Below the pieces are notes generated by a model. That model had not been told where the DNA came from and searched no databases. It worked only from the letters and a program-made list of their open reading frames with translations. Both the position numbers and the translations under genes were made by a program. DNA of 6,025 bases from Saprospiraceae bacterium (lineage in GTDB: Bacteria; Bacteroidota; Bacteroidia; Chitinophagales; Saprospiraceae): assembly GCA_020630355.1 (NCBI GenBank), contig JAHDBO010000132.1:1-6025 (forward strand). Reading direction: 5' to 3'. Below are positions 1 to 6,003 of the stretch, one piece after another (within the stretch, counting starts at the first letter, position 1; every line of letters begins with the position of its first letter).

Positions 1-330
1 TAGGGCGATGGTCTCATAATCCTTAGAATTTACTTGCAGATAAGGCTTGATGTCTTCTAGCTTTGCAAAGGCATCATTGATTTGAATGACCGTTGCGTTG
101 CCCATTTGTGGATTACGTGGCTTTCCTATGTAGATATGTTTGACCAAATTGGGCTTTTTAAGCTTACTAGTCTCGGATGCTTTGGGAAGCTTGATGTCTA
201 CAAGTAGTTCTTTATCCCGCATTACAGTTACAACCATAAAGAAGAATAATAGCATGAATATAATGTCAGGTAAAGAAGCCGTCGATACACTCGGTTTTCC
301 GTTGCCTTTTTTTCGTTTGAAAGATGCCAT
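1..330 (-). CDS. exbD: ExbD/TolR-family biopolymer transport protein, second of a pair (C-terminus off the left edge)
   Basis: This is a proton-motive-force transducing subunit of an ExbB-ExbD / TolQ-TolR type motor, a single-pass inner-membrane protein with a periplasmic domain. Read on the minus strand from the ATG at 330, the frame stays open for 110 residues to the window edge, so the C-terminus is missing. A basic N-terminus (MASFKRKKGNGKPS) precedes STASLPDIIFMLLFFFMV. Asp22 sits at the start of the only membrane segment (about 23-37), where the proton-carrying Asp of ExbD/TolR lies. Residues 38-110 are the start of the periplasmic domain, including VIQINDAF and LEDIKPYL. The gene begins 26 bases after the stop of the upstream exbD and surely shares its transcript. 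The start is fixed by the fit to the family N-terminus. ExbD and TolR cannot be separated by sequence alone. The partner ExbB is not in the window. Confidence 0.92.
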   Translation of the reverse strand, partial: MASFKRKKGNGKPSVSTASLPDIIFMLLFFFMVVTVMRDKELLVDIKLPKASETSKLKKPNLVKHIYIGKPRNPQMGNATVIQINDAFAKLEDIKPYLQVNSKDYETIAL

Positions 331-356
331 GAGGTGTTTTTTTACGATGAAATATT

Positions 357-899
357 TTATTTGGAATAATCAGTCGGTTCCGCTTCGGAAACTACAAATG
401 GAAAATCCTTGCGGATACGCTTTTGCTCTAGGGAGTTGAGTTGTGCATAGGATTTGCTAAATCTAGAATCAGAAGCTTCTTCCCACAATTCTCGATAAGC
501 CGCCTTGAGTTCATTGTAAATTTCAATGTATTGCTCATAGGAAGTACCTTTGTCATTCTGTAAAGAAACAATGGCTAGGCTAGGTCTGCTAGGATAATCG
601 TCTCTTTTGCTCGGGTTGAGAATGATGTTTTTGAGTTTTTTTCTAAAATTTGAAACTTCCGTCAATTGCTTTTCCACAAGTAATTGATTGGCAGCATTGA
701 CCTTGACAGATATGACACGGTCATCTGGGATGTCAGTACTAACAGGCTCGGGAGTATAAGGCGGTAACTTTACAGTGATGCCTTTATCCACATCTATGGT
801 GGTAGCAATAAGGAAAAATATAAGTAGCAGGAAGGCAATATCTGCCATCGAACCTGCATTGACGCCGTCGGATTTGCGTCGCTCTTTTTGTGAATACAT
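357..899 (-). CDS. exbD: ExbD/TolR-family biopolymer transport protein, first of a pair
   Basis: This is an inner-membrane motor subunit expected to work with an ExbB/TolQ channel and a TonB-like protein in energising outer-membrane transport. From the ATG at 899 it has 180 residues. A basic N-terminus (QKERRKSDG) is followed by NAGSMADIAFLLLIFFLI, with the conserved Asp20 opening a single membrane segment (about 21-35), and then DVDKGITVKLPP. The periplasmic domain includes VNAANQLLVEKQ (67-78) and a strand-helix unit near 107-143. It is longer than E. coli ExbD (141 residues) through a charged helical extension (about 144-165), and it ends in a FVVSEAEP motif that I associate with Bacteroidota ExbD proteins. 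A TTG at 923 could add eight residues, but the ATG gives the normal family N-terminus. It heads the minus-strand operon, and the next exbD follows after 26 bases. Confidence in the family is high; the transported substrate is unknown. Confidence 0.93.
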   Translation of the reverse strand: MYSQKERRKSDGVNAGSMADIAFLLLIFFLIATTIDVDKGITVKLPPYTPEPVSTDIPDDRVISVKVNAANQLLVEKQLTEVSNFRKKLKNIILNPSKRDDYPSRPSLAIVSLQNDKGTSYEQYIEIYNELKAAYRELWEEASDSRFSKSYAQLNSLEQKRIRKDFPFVVSEAEPTDYSK

Positions 900-920
900 G
901 ATAAAGCGATTTAAGATGAA

Positions 921-951
921 CAAACTTTTCCGACGACTGTAGTGTTCCCAA
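921..951 (-). promoter_or_regulatory. Candidate promoter for the exbD pair
   Basis: On the minus strand, AAAGTTTG (928-921) matches seven of eight positions of the Bacteroidota -7 element TAnnTTTG. A TTG (951-949) lies 20 bases upstream at about the right distance for the -33 element. Transcription would begin about 15 bases ahead of the ATG at 899. The motifs are short and AT-rich, so chance matches are likely. Confidence 0.3.
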
Positions 952-983
952 TGCAGCTAAAATGCCATTGAAACTATTGTACA

Positions 984-995
984 CTACTTTAGTAG
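984..995. promoter_or_regulatory. Perfect 12-base dyad, possible operator
   Basis: CTACT-TT-AGTAG is a perfect inverted repeat with 5-base arms and a 2-base spacer. It lies between the two divergent promoter candidates, just upstream of the possible -33 element for cinA. A site here could serve a regulator acting on one or both genes. The arms are short and no regulator gene is nearby, so this is only a candidate. Confidence 0.2.
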
Positions 996-999
996 ATGG

Positions 1000-1029
1000 T
1001 TTGACTTGGCGAAATGGTGTATAGGTTTT
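1000..1029 (+). promoter_or_regulatory. Candidate promoter for cinA
   Basis: TTTG (1000-1003) and TAGGTTTT (1022-1029, seven of eight matches to TAnnTTTG) are separated by 18 bases, which fits the Bacteroidota housekeeping promoter pattern. The start site would fall near 1033-1035, giving a leader of only about a dozen bases (TAAAAATCGAATAGA) before the ATG. This is a pattern match only. Confidence 0.4.
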
Positions 1030-1045
1030 CTAAAAATCGAATAGA

Positions 1046-2296
1046 ATGAATATTCATATCATAACAATCGGTGACGAAATCCTGATTGGACAAATCGTTG
1101 ATACCAATTCAGCTTGGATGGGGCAAGAGCTCAACCTGAGCAATTTTAGTGTCAGCAAAATCAAGACAATCGGGGATACGCTCGAAGAAATAGAAACAAC
1201 GTTGGATGCTTCTTTGAAGAAAGTAGATGTGGTATTGTTGACGGGAGGACTCGGAGCGACAAAGGATGATGTGACTAAAAAAGCGCTGGCCAATTATTTC
1301 GGAAGAGAATTGGTTTACCATGAAGAAACCCATGAACGCATCAAGCGGCTCTTTGCCAAATTTGGGCGAAAGCCAACGGAAGCGCATTATCATCAAAGTT
1401 TTATGCCAGCAGGTGCAACGATAATCACCAACAGAATGGGGACTGCTCCGGGGATGTGGCTCGAACAAAATGGTAAAATCGTCGTATCGATGCCTGGCGT
1501 ACCTTATGAGATGAAGTGGTTGATGGGGCACGAAATTATTCCTCGCTTACGTTCTATATTTCCTGGTCAAGCACTCGTACACCGCACTATCCAAACAGCA
1601 GGGCAAGGCGAATCCCACATCGCCAAGGCAATTGCACATTTTGAAGATACACTTCCCGATAATATCAAACTAGCTTACCTTCCGAGTATGGGGAAGGTAC
1701 GATTACGCCTTTCGGCGAAAGGGACAAAAGGAGAAAGTGCGGCTGTGTTAGAACGTATTTTAGACCAAAAACAAGCAGAAATAGAAGCGCTGATTCCTCA
1801 ATTTATTTTTGGTTACGGCCTAGATAGTTTGGAATCTGTACTAGGAGATATTTTGAAAAAACAAGGAAAGACAATTGCTACAGCGGAGAGTTGTACGGGG
1901 GGGCATCTGGCACATACGATAACGTCAATACCAGGTTGTTCCGCTTATTTTATGGGTTCTATTATCGCATATAGCAATGAGGTGAAGGTGCGACAGTTGG
2001 GAGTGGAAGCAACTACACTAAAAGAGCATGGTGCGGTCAGTGAGCCAACTGTTATACAGATGGTCAAAGGTGTGTGCCAATTGCTAGGAACAGACATGGC
2101 AATTGCTACTTCTGGTATTGCGGGGCCAGGCGGAGGAACGCCTGAAAAGCCAGTAGGTACAGTCTGGATAGCTGTTGGAAATCAGGATAAGGTGGAAACA
2201 ATGAAGCTAGAAATAGGAAAGGACCGTTTGACAAATATCCAATACACAAGCTCACGGGCTTTGAATATGGCTCGAAAATTTTTATTAGGTGGCTAA
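1046..2296 (+). CDS. cinA: CinA family protein: nicotinamide-nucleotide amidohydrolase with N-terminal molybdopterin-binding-like domain
   Basis: This is a cytoplasmic enzyme of pyridine-nucleotide salvage. Characterised two-domain CinA proteins deamidate NMN to nicotinate mononucleotide with the C-terminal PncC domain and hydrolyse ADP-ribose with the N-terminal COG1058 domain. At 416 residues it is a full-length two-domain form. The N-terminal MoCF-like domain (about 3-170) shows ITIGDEIL (7-14), TGGLGATKDD (66-75) and MPGVPYEMK (149-157). A KH-like linker domain (about 178-250) follows with GQGES and LAYLPSMGKVRLRL. The PncC domain (about 260-416) has the AESCTGG signature (280-286), AYSNEVK, GAVSEPT (329-335) and SGIAGPGGGTPEKPVGTVW. 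The usual GGLGPT proline is Ala71 here. The ATG at 1046 starts directly at the first beta strand, so it is well supported. The 'competence-induced' name comes from streptococci and does not imply competence here. It appears monocistronic. Confidence 0.97.
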   Translation: MNIHIITIGDEILIGQIVDTNSAWMGQELNLSNFSVSKIKTIGDTLEEIETTLDASLKKVDVVLLTGGLGATKDDVTKKALANYFGRELVYHEETHERIKRLFAKFGRKPTEAHYHQSFMPAGATIITNRMGTAPGMWLEQNGKIVVSMPGVPYEMKWLMGHEIIPRLRSIFPGQALVHRTIQTAGQGESHIAKAIAHFEDTLPDNIKLAYLPSMGKVRLRLSAKGTKGESAAVLERILDQKQAEIEALIPQFIFGYGLDSLESVLGDILKKQGKTIATAESCTGGHLAHTITSIPGCSAYFMGSIIAYSNEVKVRQLGVEATTLKEHGAVSEPTVIQMVKGVCQLLGTDMAIATSGIAGPGGGTPEKPVGTVWIAVGNQDKVETMKLEIGKDRLTNIQYTSSRALNMARKFLLGG

Positions 2297-2307
2297 AAAA
2301 CCGTAAT

Positions 2308-2343
2308 TTTGCTAACCTTTTGTGAGGCAGTAACTTACGTTTG
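2308..2343 (+). promoter_or_regulatory. Candidate promoter for the E2 gene
   Basis: TACGTTTG (2336-2343) is a perfect match to the Bacteroidota -7 element TAnnTTTG. The nearest suitable TTTG (2308-2311) lies 24 bases upstream, somewhat longer than the usual spacing, so the -33 element is poor. Transcription would start near 2350 and give a leader of about 100 AT-rich bases. The -7 element falls inside the loop of the possible cinA terminator. Confidence 0.4.
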
Positions 2344-2364
2344 AAATCAAAAAGGTTTTTTTTT
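2314..2364 (+). terminator. Weak terminator-like hairpin after cinA
   Basis: AACCTTTT (2314-2321) is the exact reverse complement of AAAAGGTT (2350-2357), and a run of Ts continues to 2364. The position, 18 bases after the cinA stop, suits an intrinsic terminator. Against it, the stem is only 8 base pairs with two G-C pairs, and the loop is long at 28 bases. An alternative pairing of AAAAAACC (2295-2302) with GGTTTTTT (2354-2361) competes for the same bases. Confidence 0.35.
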
Positions 2365-2413
2365 GAGCTAATTGATTGAAAACGAAATGATTGTTTTACA
2401 ATAAAAACAAGCC

Positions 2414-2440
2414 AACCAAATTTAATTAATCAAACCAAAT
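2414..2440 (+). repeat. AACCAAAT direct repeat in the E2 leader
   Basis: AACCAAAT occurs at 2414-2421 and again at 2433-2440, flanking the palindrome TTAATTAA (2422-2429). The second copy, as the 10-mer CAAACCAAAT, recurs at 3809-3818, where it overlaps the first possible ATG of the next gene. It may simply be an unstructured A-rich leader that aids ribosome loading in a genome without Shine-Dalgarno sites. A regulator site is possible but unsupported. Confidence 0.35.
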
Positions 2441-2449
2441 CACAAATTA

Positions 2450-3799
2450 ATGCCACAAGTAGAACTGATAATGCCGAAAATGGGGGAGAGTATTATGGAG
2501 GCGACCATCCTTAAATGGGTGAAGCAAGTCGGCGATTCCGTGGATATTGATGAAACGATATTAGAAATTGCGACGGATAAAGTCGATTCAGAAGTGCCTT
2601 CACCTGTGAAAGGAGTCATCAAAGAAATCTTTTTCAAAGAAGATGATGTGGTTGAAATCGGGAAGGTCATCGCTATGATTGCGACAGAAGGAGAGGAGGG
2701 TGCAACGACACCATCACCTGCCCTGTCTCAGCAGCCAATGGCTTCAAATGGTCAAGCTAAAAAAGAAGCTCCTGTCGAAGTTGCAGCGACTAATGGAGCA
2801 GTAGTTCCAGAACCTTTGGCAGTTGCAGCAGTCGAGACGGTAGCTAAAAGCGACCGGTTTTACTCGCCACTAGTAAAGAATATCGCCAAGAAAGAGGGTA
2901 TTGCTTTAACAGAATTGGAAACTGTTCCTGGCACGGGTCTAAATGGTCGATTGACCAAGTCGGATCTATTGAATTATATCGAAAATAGAGGTATCGTAGC
3001 GGCACCAGCAGCAGTGGCGGTACCACCTGTTGCAAAAGCAGCGGTCAGCCCAGTGGCTCCAACAGCTCCTGCGACGAAGAGTGTGAGCGGAGGCGATGAA
3101 ATCATAGAGATGGACAGGATGCGCCGCTTAATTGCGGAGCACATGGTCAAGTCGAAGCAGACTTCTCCGCACGTGACTTCTTTTGTAGAAATAGACGTGA
3201 CCAATATTGTCAATTGGAGGAATAAGAACAAAAAGAAATTCCAAGAACAGTACGGGGCTAAAATCACCTTCACGCCGATTTTCATCGAAGCGGTAGCAAA
3301 AGCGATTCGAGATTTCCCAATGATTAACGTTTCTGTAGATGGAACCAATATCATTGTAAAGAAAAATATAAATGTGGGTATGGCAGCAGCCTTACCAAGT
3401 GGGAATTTGATTGTGCCAGTGATTAAAAATGCCGACCAACTCAACTTGATGGGCTTGGCTACACAGGTGAACGAATTGACGCAAAAAGCTAGACAAAACA
3501 AACTGAAACCAGAAGAAATCCAAGGAGGAACGTTCACATTGACCAATGTAGGGACGTTTGGAAATCTTTCGGGAACACCAATTATCAATCAACCTCAAGT
3601 AGCCATATTATCTGTAGGAGCAATAAAGAAAAAGCCAGCCGTTCTGGAAACAGAACACGGTGATGTCATTGCCATCCGCCAGTTGATGTTTATGTCCTTG
3701 TCCTTTGACCATCGAGTAGTGGATGGATTCTTAGGAGGGTCTTTCTTGAGACGAGTTGGTGATTACTTAGAACAGTTCGATGTGAATCGAGCGTTCTAA
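2450..3799 (+). CDS. 2-oxo acid dehydrogenase complex E2 component (dihydrolipoyllysine acyltransferase)
   Basis: This is the cytoplasmic core subunit of a 2-oxo acid dehydrogenase complex. It accepts an acyl group from E1 on a swinging lipoyl arm and transfers it to CoA. The 449 residues show the full E2 layout. A lipoyl domain (about 3-78) carries Lys44 in EIATDKVDSEVPS as the lipoylation site. An Ala/Pro linker (about 82-135) follows, then a peripheral subunit-binding domain for E1/E3 (about 138-177, FYSPLVKNIAKKEGI to GRLTKSDLLNYI). A second Ala/Pro/Val linker (about 183-212) leads to the catalytic domain (about 218-449), with FDHRVVDG carrying His421 and Asp425. The GGTFTLTNVGTFG and GTPIINQPQVAIL stretches and the N-terminus look closest to Bacteroidota branched-chain or pyruvate E2 proteins rather than SucB, but the substrate cannot be fixed, so no symbol is given. 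E1 and E3 genes are not adjacent. The ATG at 2450 starts at the first lipoyl strand. Confidence 0.96.
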   Translation: MPQVELIMPKMGESIMEATILKWVKQVGDSVDIDETILEIATDKVDSEVPSPVKGVIKEIFFKEDDVVEIGKVIAMIATEGEEGATTPSPALSQQPMASNGQAKKEAPVEVAATNGAVVPEPLAVAAVETVAKSDRFYSPLVKNIAKKEGIALTELETVPGTGLNGRLTKSDLLNYIENRGIVAAPAAVAVPPVAKAAVSPVAPTAPATKSVSGGDEIIEMDRMRRLIAEHMVKSKQTSPHVTSFVEIDVTNIVNWRNKNKKKFQEQYGAKITFTPIFIEAVAKAIRDFPMINVSVDGTNIIVKKNINVGMAAALPSGNLIVPVIKNADQLNLMGLATQVNELTQKARQNKLKPEEIQGGTFTLTNVGTFGNLSGTPIINQPQVAILSVGAIKKKPAVLETEHGDVIAIRQLMFMSLSFDHRVVDGFLGGSFLRRVGDYLEQFDVNRAF

Positions 3800-3816
3800 A
3801 ATAGAACCCAAACCAA

Positions 3817-6003
3817 ATGTCATTCTTGACAAATGAACAGACTATGACTATTAGATTGCACTTCGTTCTTGCGTGTATGCTAGTATTTGGTTCGCTGAAT
3901 GCTCAAGACATCAACGAACTGAAAAAACTAGGAGAGCTATATTATAGCAGTGGAAATTATTCGGAGGCACTCCGTCCTTTGTTGCAGTACCAGCAATTGA
4001 AACCAAAACAGGTGGAGATTAAGGAAAAGGTGGCGAGATGCTACTTGGAACTAGGGAATGTAGCTGAAGCCAAGAAGTATTATGGATTTTTGACTGCTCA
4101 AAAACGTCCAAGTGCGGAGGTGTATTTTCAGGTGGGACGCTTGTATCATTTGTCGCACGATTTTAAAAAAGCAACGGCATTTTATAAGCAGTATTTGGCT
4201 TCCGCCAAAAAGGACTCCAAGCAGCGTGCGTATGCCAAGCATTTGATTCGTCAATGTGGACAGGGCGTGAGCCATATCGGTCGTCCTAGGCCAGCATTGA
4301 CGGAAAATCTAGGATACAAAGTAAATAGCCAATGGGATGATACGCATCCTATTTTGAGTCCAACTCGCCAGAATACCATCTATTTTTCTACCATAAGAGA
4401 AGGGAATGAAGGGGGTAAAATGGACGTAGAAGGGGTCAAGAATGAATTTATAGGGAAGTATAATGCGGATATGTTCGTTACTCGTTTGATAAACGGGGAA
4501 TGGACAGGTACAGAAACCTTTAATCCTGCTTTGAATACTGAAAAACACGATTTGATACAGGATTTTACGGATGGCGGTAAGGTCTTGTATTATCGTACGG
4601 AAGATGCGCTTGGGAAAGGACGATTGATGGTGGATACTTTTACCGCAGATGGTAGTTCTCAACCAGTTGTTTTTGATGGTCCAATGTTGGGGAAGCGGGG
4701 CGACCGTGATTTGTATTTTGTGAACGATACGATAATCTTGTTTGCGAGCGAACAGCCAGGCGGTTATGGTGGCAAAGATATTTACATCGCTTACAAAAGA
4801 GGCGGTGTGTTTTGGTCTAAGCCAAAAAACCTAGGCCCACAAGTAAATTCCCCTTTTGATGAGGTATCTCCTTTTTTATCGAAAGATGGAAAAGCTATCT
4901 ATTTTAGTTCTGACAACAAGCGTAGTATCGGAGGTTTTGATGTGTTCAAATCGGTTTATGACTCAAACCAAAAACGCTGGTCGAAGCCAACGAGCCTAGG
5001 GATGCCGATTAACTCTGGAGGGGATGATTTGCATTTCCGTTTAGCATCTGATGGCCTGAAAGCCTACTATTCTTCCAATCGCTTTGGAGGCTCTGGTGGA
5101 CACGATATTTATGCGGCTTATTTCAAGGATGTTCAAGTAGAGCAAATGAAGGACGCCGATGCTACAGCCTTTGACTATGGTGCGCCGAATAAAGGAAATG
5201 GTATTGATGCAAATGCAGGAAATGAGGATGGACAATCTATCATCGTAGAAGAAGTGAAAGAGTACATCGTCTCCCCTTTGTATTATACAGGCGAGACGGT
5301 TGTGACCAGTGTGAATACCCGTAAACTAGATGCTGTATTGAAAATGATGAGCGAGCAACCACGTTTGCAAGTTGAACTGGTCAGTCACACGGATAATACC
5401 GCTCCCGATAAATTCCGTCTATATTTTTCTGCCAAGCGAGCGGAATCTGTAGCGGATTATCTGATTCAAAACGGGGTCAATCCATCTGATATCAGCATCC
5501 GAGCTTGTGGGGACAGCTATCCTGTGGCAAAGAACGAATTGGATAATGGTGCACCGAATACAGTCGGTCAAAATATGAATAACCGTATTGATATTATCGT
5601 TCGAAACACGGAAGGTTTGCCGATAAAGATTATCAATGCAAGCCCAAAGGTGAGCGATTTGATGAAAGACGGAAAATGGGATTATTTTAGCAATGCGACA
5701 AAAGGTCTGTCCTACAAGGTACAAGTAGCAGCGATGCAGCAAATGTACGATAGTGATATTATTACAACTTATCCTGATGCTACTATAGAAATGGATATGA
5801 GCGATAAAAAGCTATCTTATACCGTTGGTTTGTATCAAACTTATTCCTCCGCTTCACAGTTGAAAAATGACCTCATTCGTCAAGGACTTTCTGGAGCTTT
5901 CGTAGTACCTTATGTAGACGGTGTACGCACGGATATGGAATCTTCTAAGATATTTGCTGGGACTTACCCTGATTTATTGAATTTTATTGAGGCTAAGAAT
6001 TAA
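3817..6003 (+). CDS. Secreted TPR / PD40-propeller / OmpA_C / SPOR-like envelope protein
   Basis: This is a probable outer-membrane-associated or periplasmic scaffold anchored to peptidoglycan, 728 residues long. In order it has a signal peptide (hydrophobic core about 14-27, likely cleaved after NAQ at 28-30), three TPR-like units (about 34-134), and a PD40/WD40-like propeller (about 170-436) with repeated motifs such as GGYGGKDIY, SIGGFDVF and GSGGHDIY and DG.A.YFSS strands. An acidic, Asn/Gly-rich linker (about 440-480) follows, then an OmpA_C domain (about 483-600) and a SPOR-like domain (about 631-701). Asp526 in SHTDN and Arg541 in SAKRAESV have the 15-residue spacing of the diaminopimelate-binding pair in OmpA, so peptidoglycan binding is likely. 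The first three modules resemble PorE of the type IX secretion system. The ATG at 3844 (residue 10) gives a more standard signal peptide than 3817. It lies 17 bases after E2 and may share its transcript. The family call is firm; the role is inferred. Confidence 0.92.
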   Translation: MSFLTNEQTMTIRLHFVLACMLVFGSLNAQDINELKKLGELYYSSGNYSEALRPLLQYQQLKPKQVEIKEKVARCYLELGNVAEAKKYYGFLTAQKRPSAEVYFQVGRLYHLSHDFKKATAFYKQYLASAKKDSKQRAYAKHLIRQCGQGVSHIGRPRPALTENLGYKVNSQWDDTHPILSPTRQNTIYFSTIREGNEGGKMDVEGVKNEFIGKYNADMFVTRLINGEWTGTETFNPALNTEKHDLIQDFTDGGKVLYYRTEDALGKGRLMVDTFTADGSSQPVVFDGPMLGKRGDRDLYFVNDTIILFASEQPGGYGGKDIYIAYKRGGVFWSKPKNLGPQVNSPFDEVSPFLSKDGKAIYFSSDNKRSIGGFDVFKSVYDSNQKRWSKPTSLGMPINSGGDDLHFRLASDGLKAYYSSNRFGGSGGHDIYAAYFKDVQVEQMKDADATAFDYGAPNKGNGIDANAGNEDGQSIIVEEVKEYIVSPLYYTGETVVTSVNTRKLDAVLKMMSEQPRLQVELVSHTDNTAPDKFRLYFSAKRAESVADYLIQNGVNPSDISIRACGDSYPVAKNELDNGAPNTVGQNMNNRIDIIVRNTEGLPIKIINASPKVSDLMKDGKWDYFSNATKGLSYKVQVAAMQQMYDSDIITTYPDATIEMDMSDKKLSYTVGLYQTYSSASQLKNDLIRQGLSGAFVVPYVDGVRTDMESSKIFAGTYPDLLNFIEAKN

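Larger units (their letters stand above)
900..1045. other. Divergent intergenic region between exbD and cinA
   Basis: These 146 bases separate two divergently read genes and must hold both start signals. No open frame here begins with ATG and looks like a gene. A minus-strand frame that can be opened at a GTG (984) runs into exbD in another phase and resembles no protein I know. The region contains one candidate promoter for each direction and a perfect 12-base dyad, listed separately. Neither start has a clear Shine-Dalgarno sequence, as is usual in Bacteroidota. Confidence 0.7.

Noticed and set aside
140..439. Plus-strand open frame of 99 residues across the exbD-exbD junction
   Set aside because: It is antisense to two well-supported ExbD genes and has no family resemblance.
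784..984. Minus-strand open frame (GTG start) upstream of and overlapping exbD
   Set aside because: Its C-terminal half is out of phase with the clearly real exbD, its start is GTG, and its product resembles nothing known.
1897..1903. Run of seven Gs inside cinA, a possible phase-variable or error-prone tract
   Set aside because: The frame is intact and the run encodes the conserved ESCTGG motif, so it is explained by coding needs.
1046..2296. cinA as a sign of a natural competence locus
   Set aside because: No competence genes (recA, com genes) are nearby, and the enzyme is a common pyridine-nucleotide housekeeping protein.
2372..2402. E. coli-like -35/-10 pair (TTGAAA or TTGATT with TACAAT) before the E2 gene
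   Set aside because: Spacings of 15 or 19 bases are poor, and Bacteroidota primary sigma factors use a different -7/-33 pattern.
2974..3588. Long minus-strand open frame of 204 residues inside the E2 gene
   Set aside because: It is antisense to the E2 linker and catalytic domain, and its composition mirrors the sense codons.
3874..3903. Cys20 of the OmpA-like protein as a lipobox cysteine (VLAC)
   Set aside because: It sits inside the hydrophobic core, too near the N-terminus from the second ATG, and a good signal peptidase I site (NAQ) follows.
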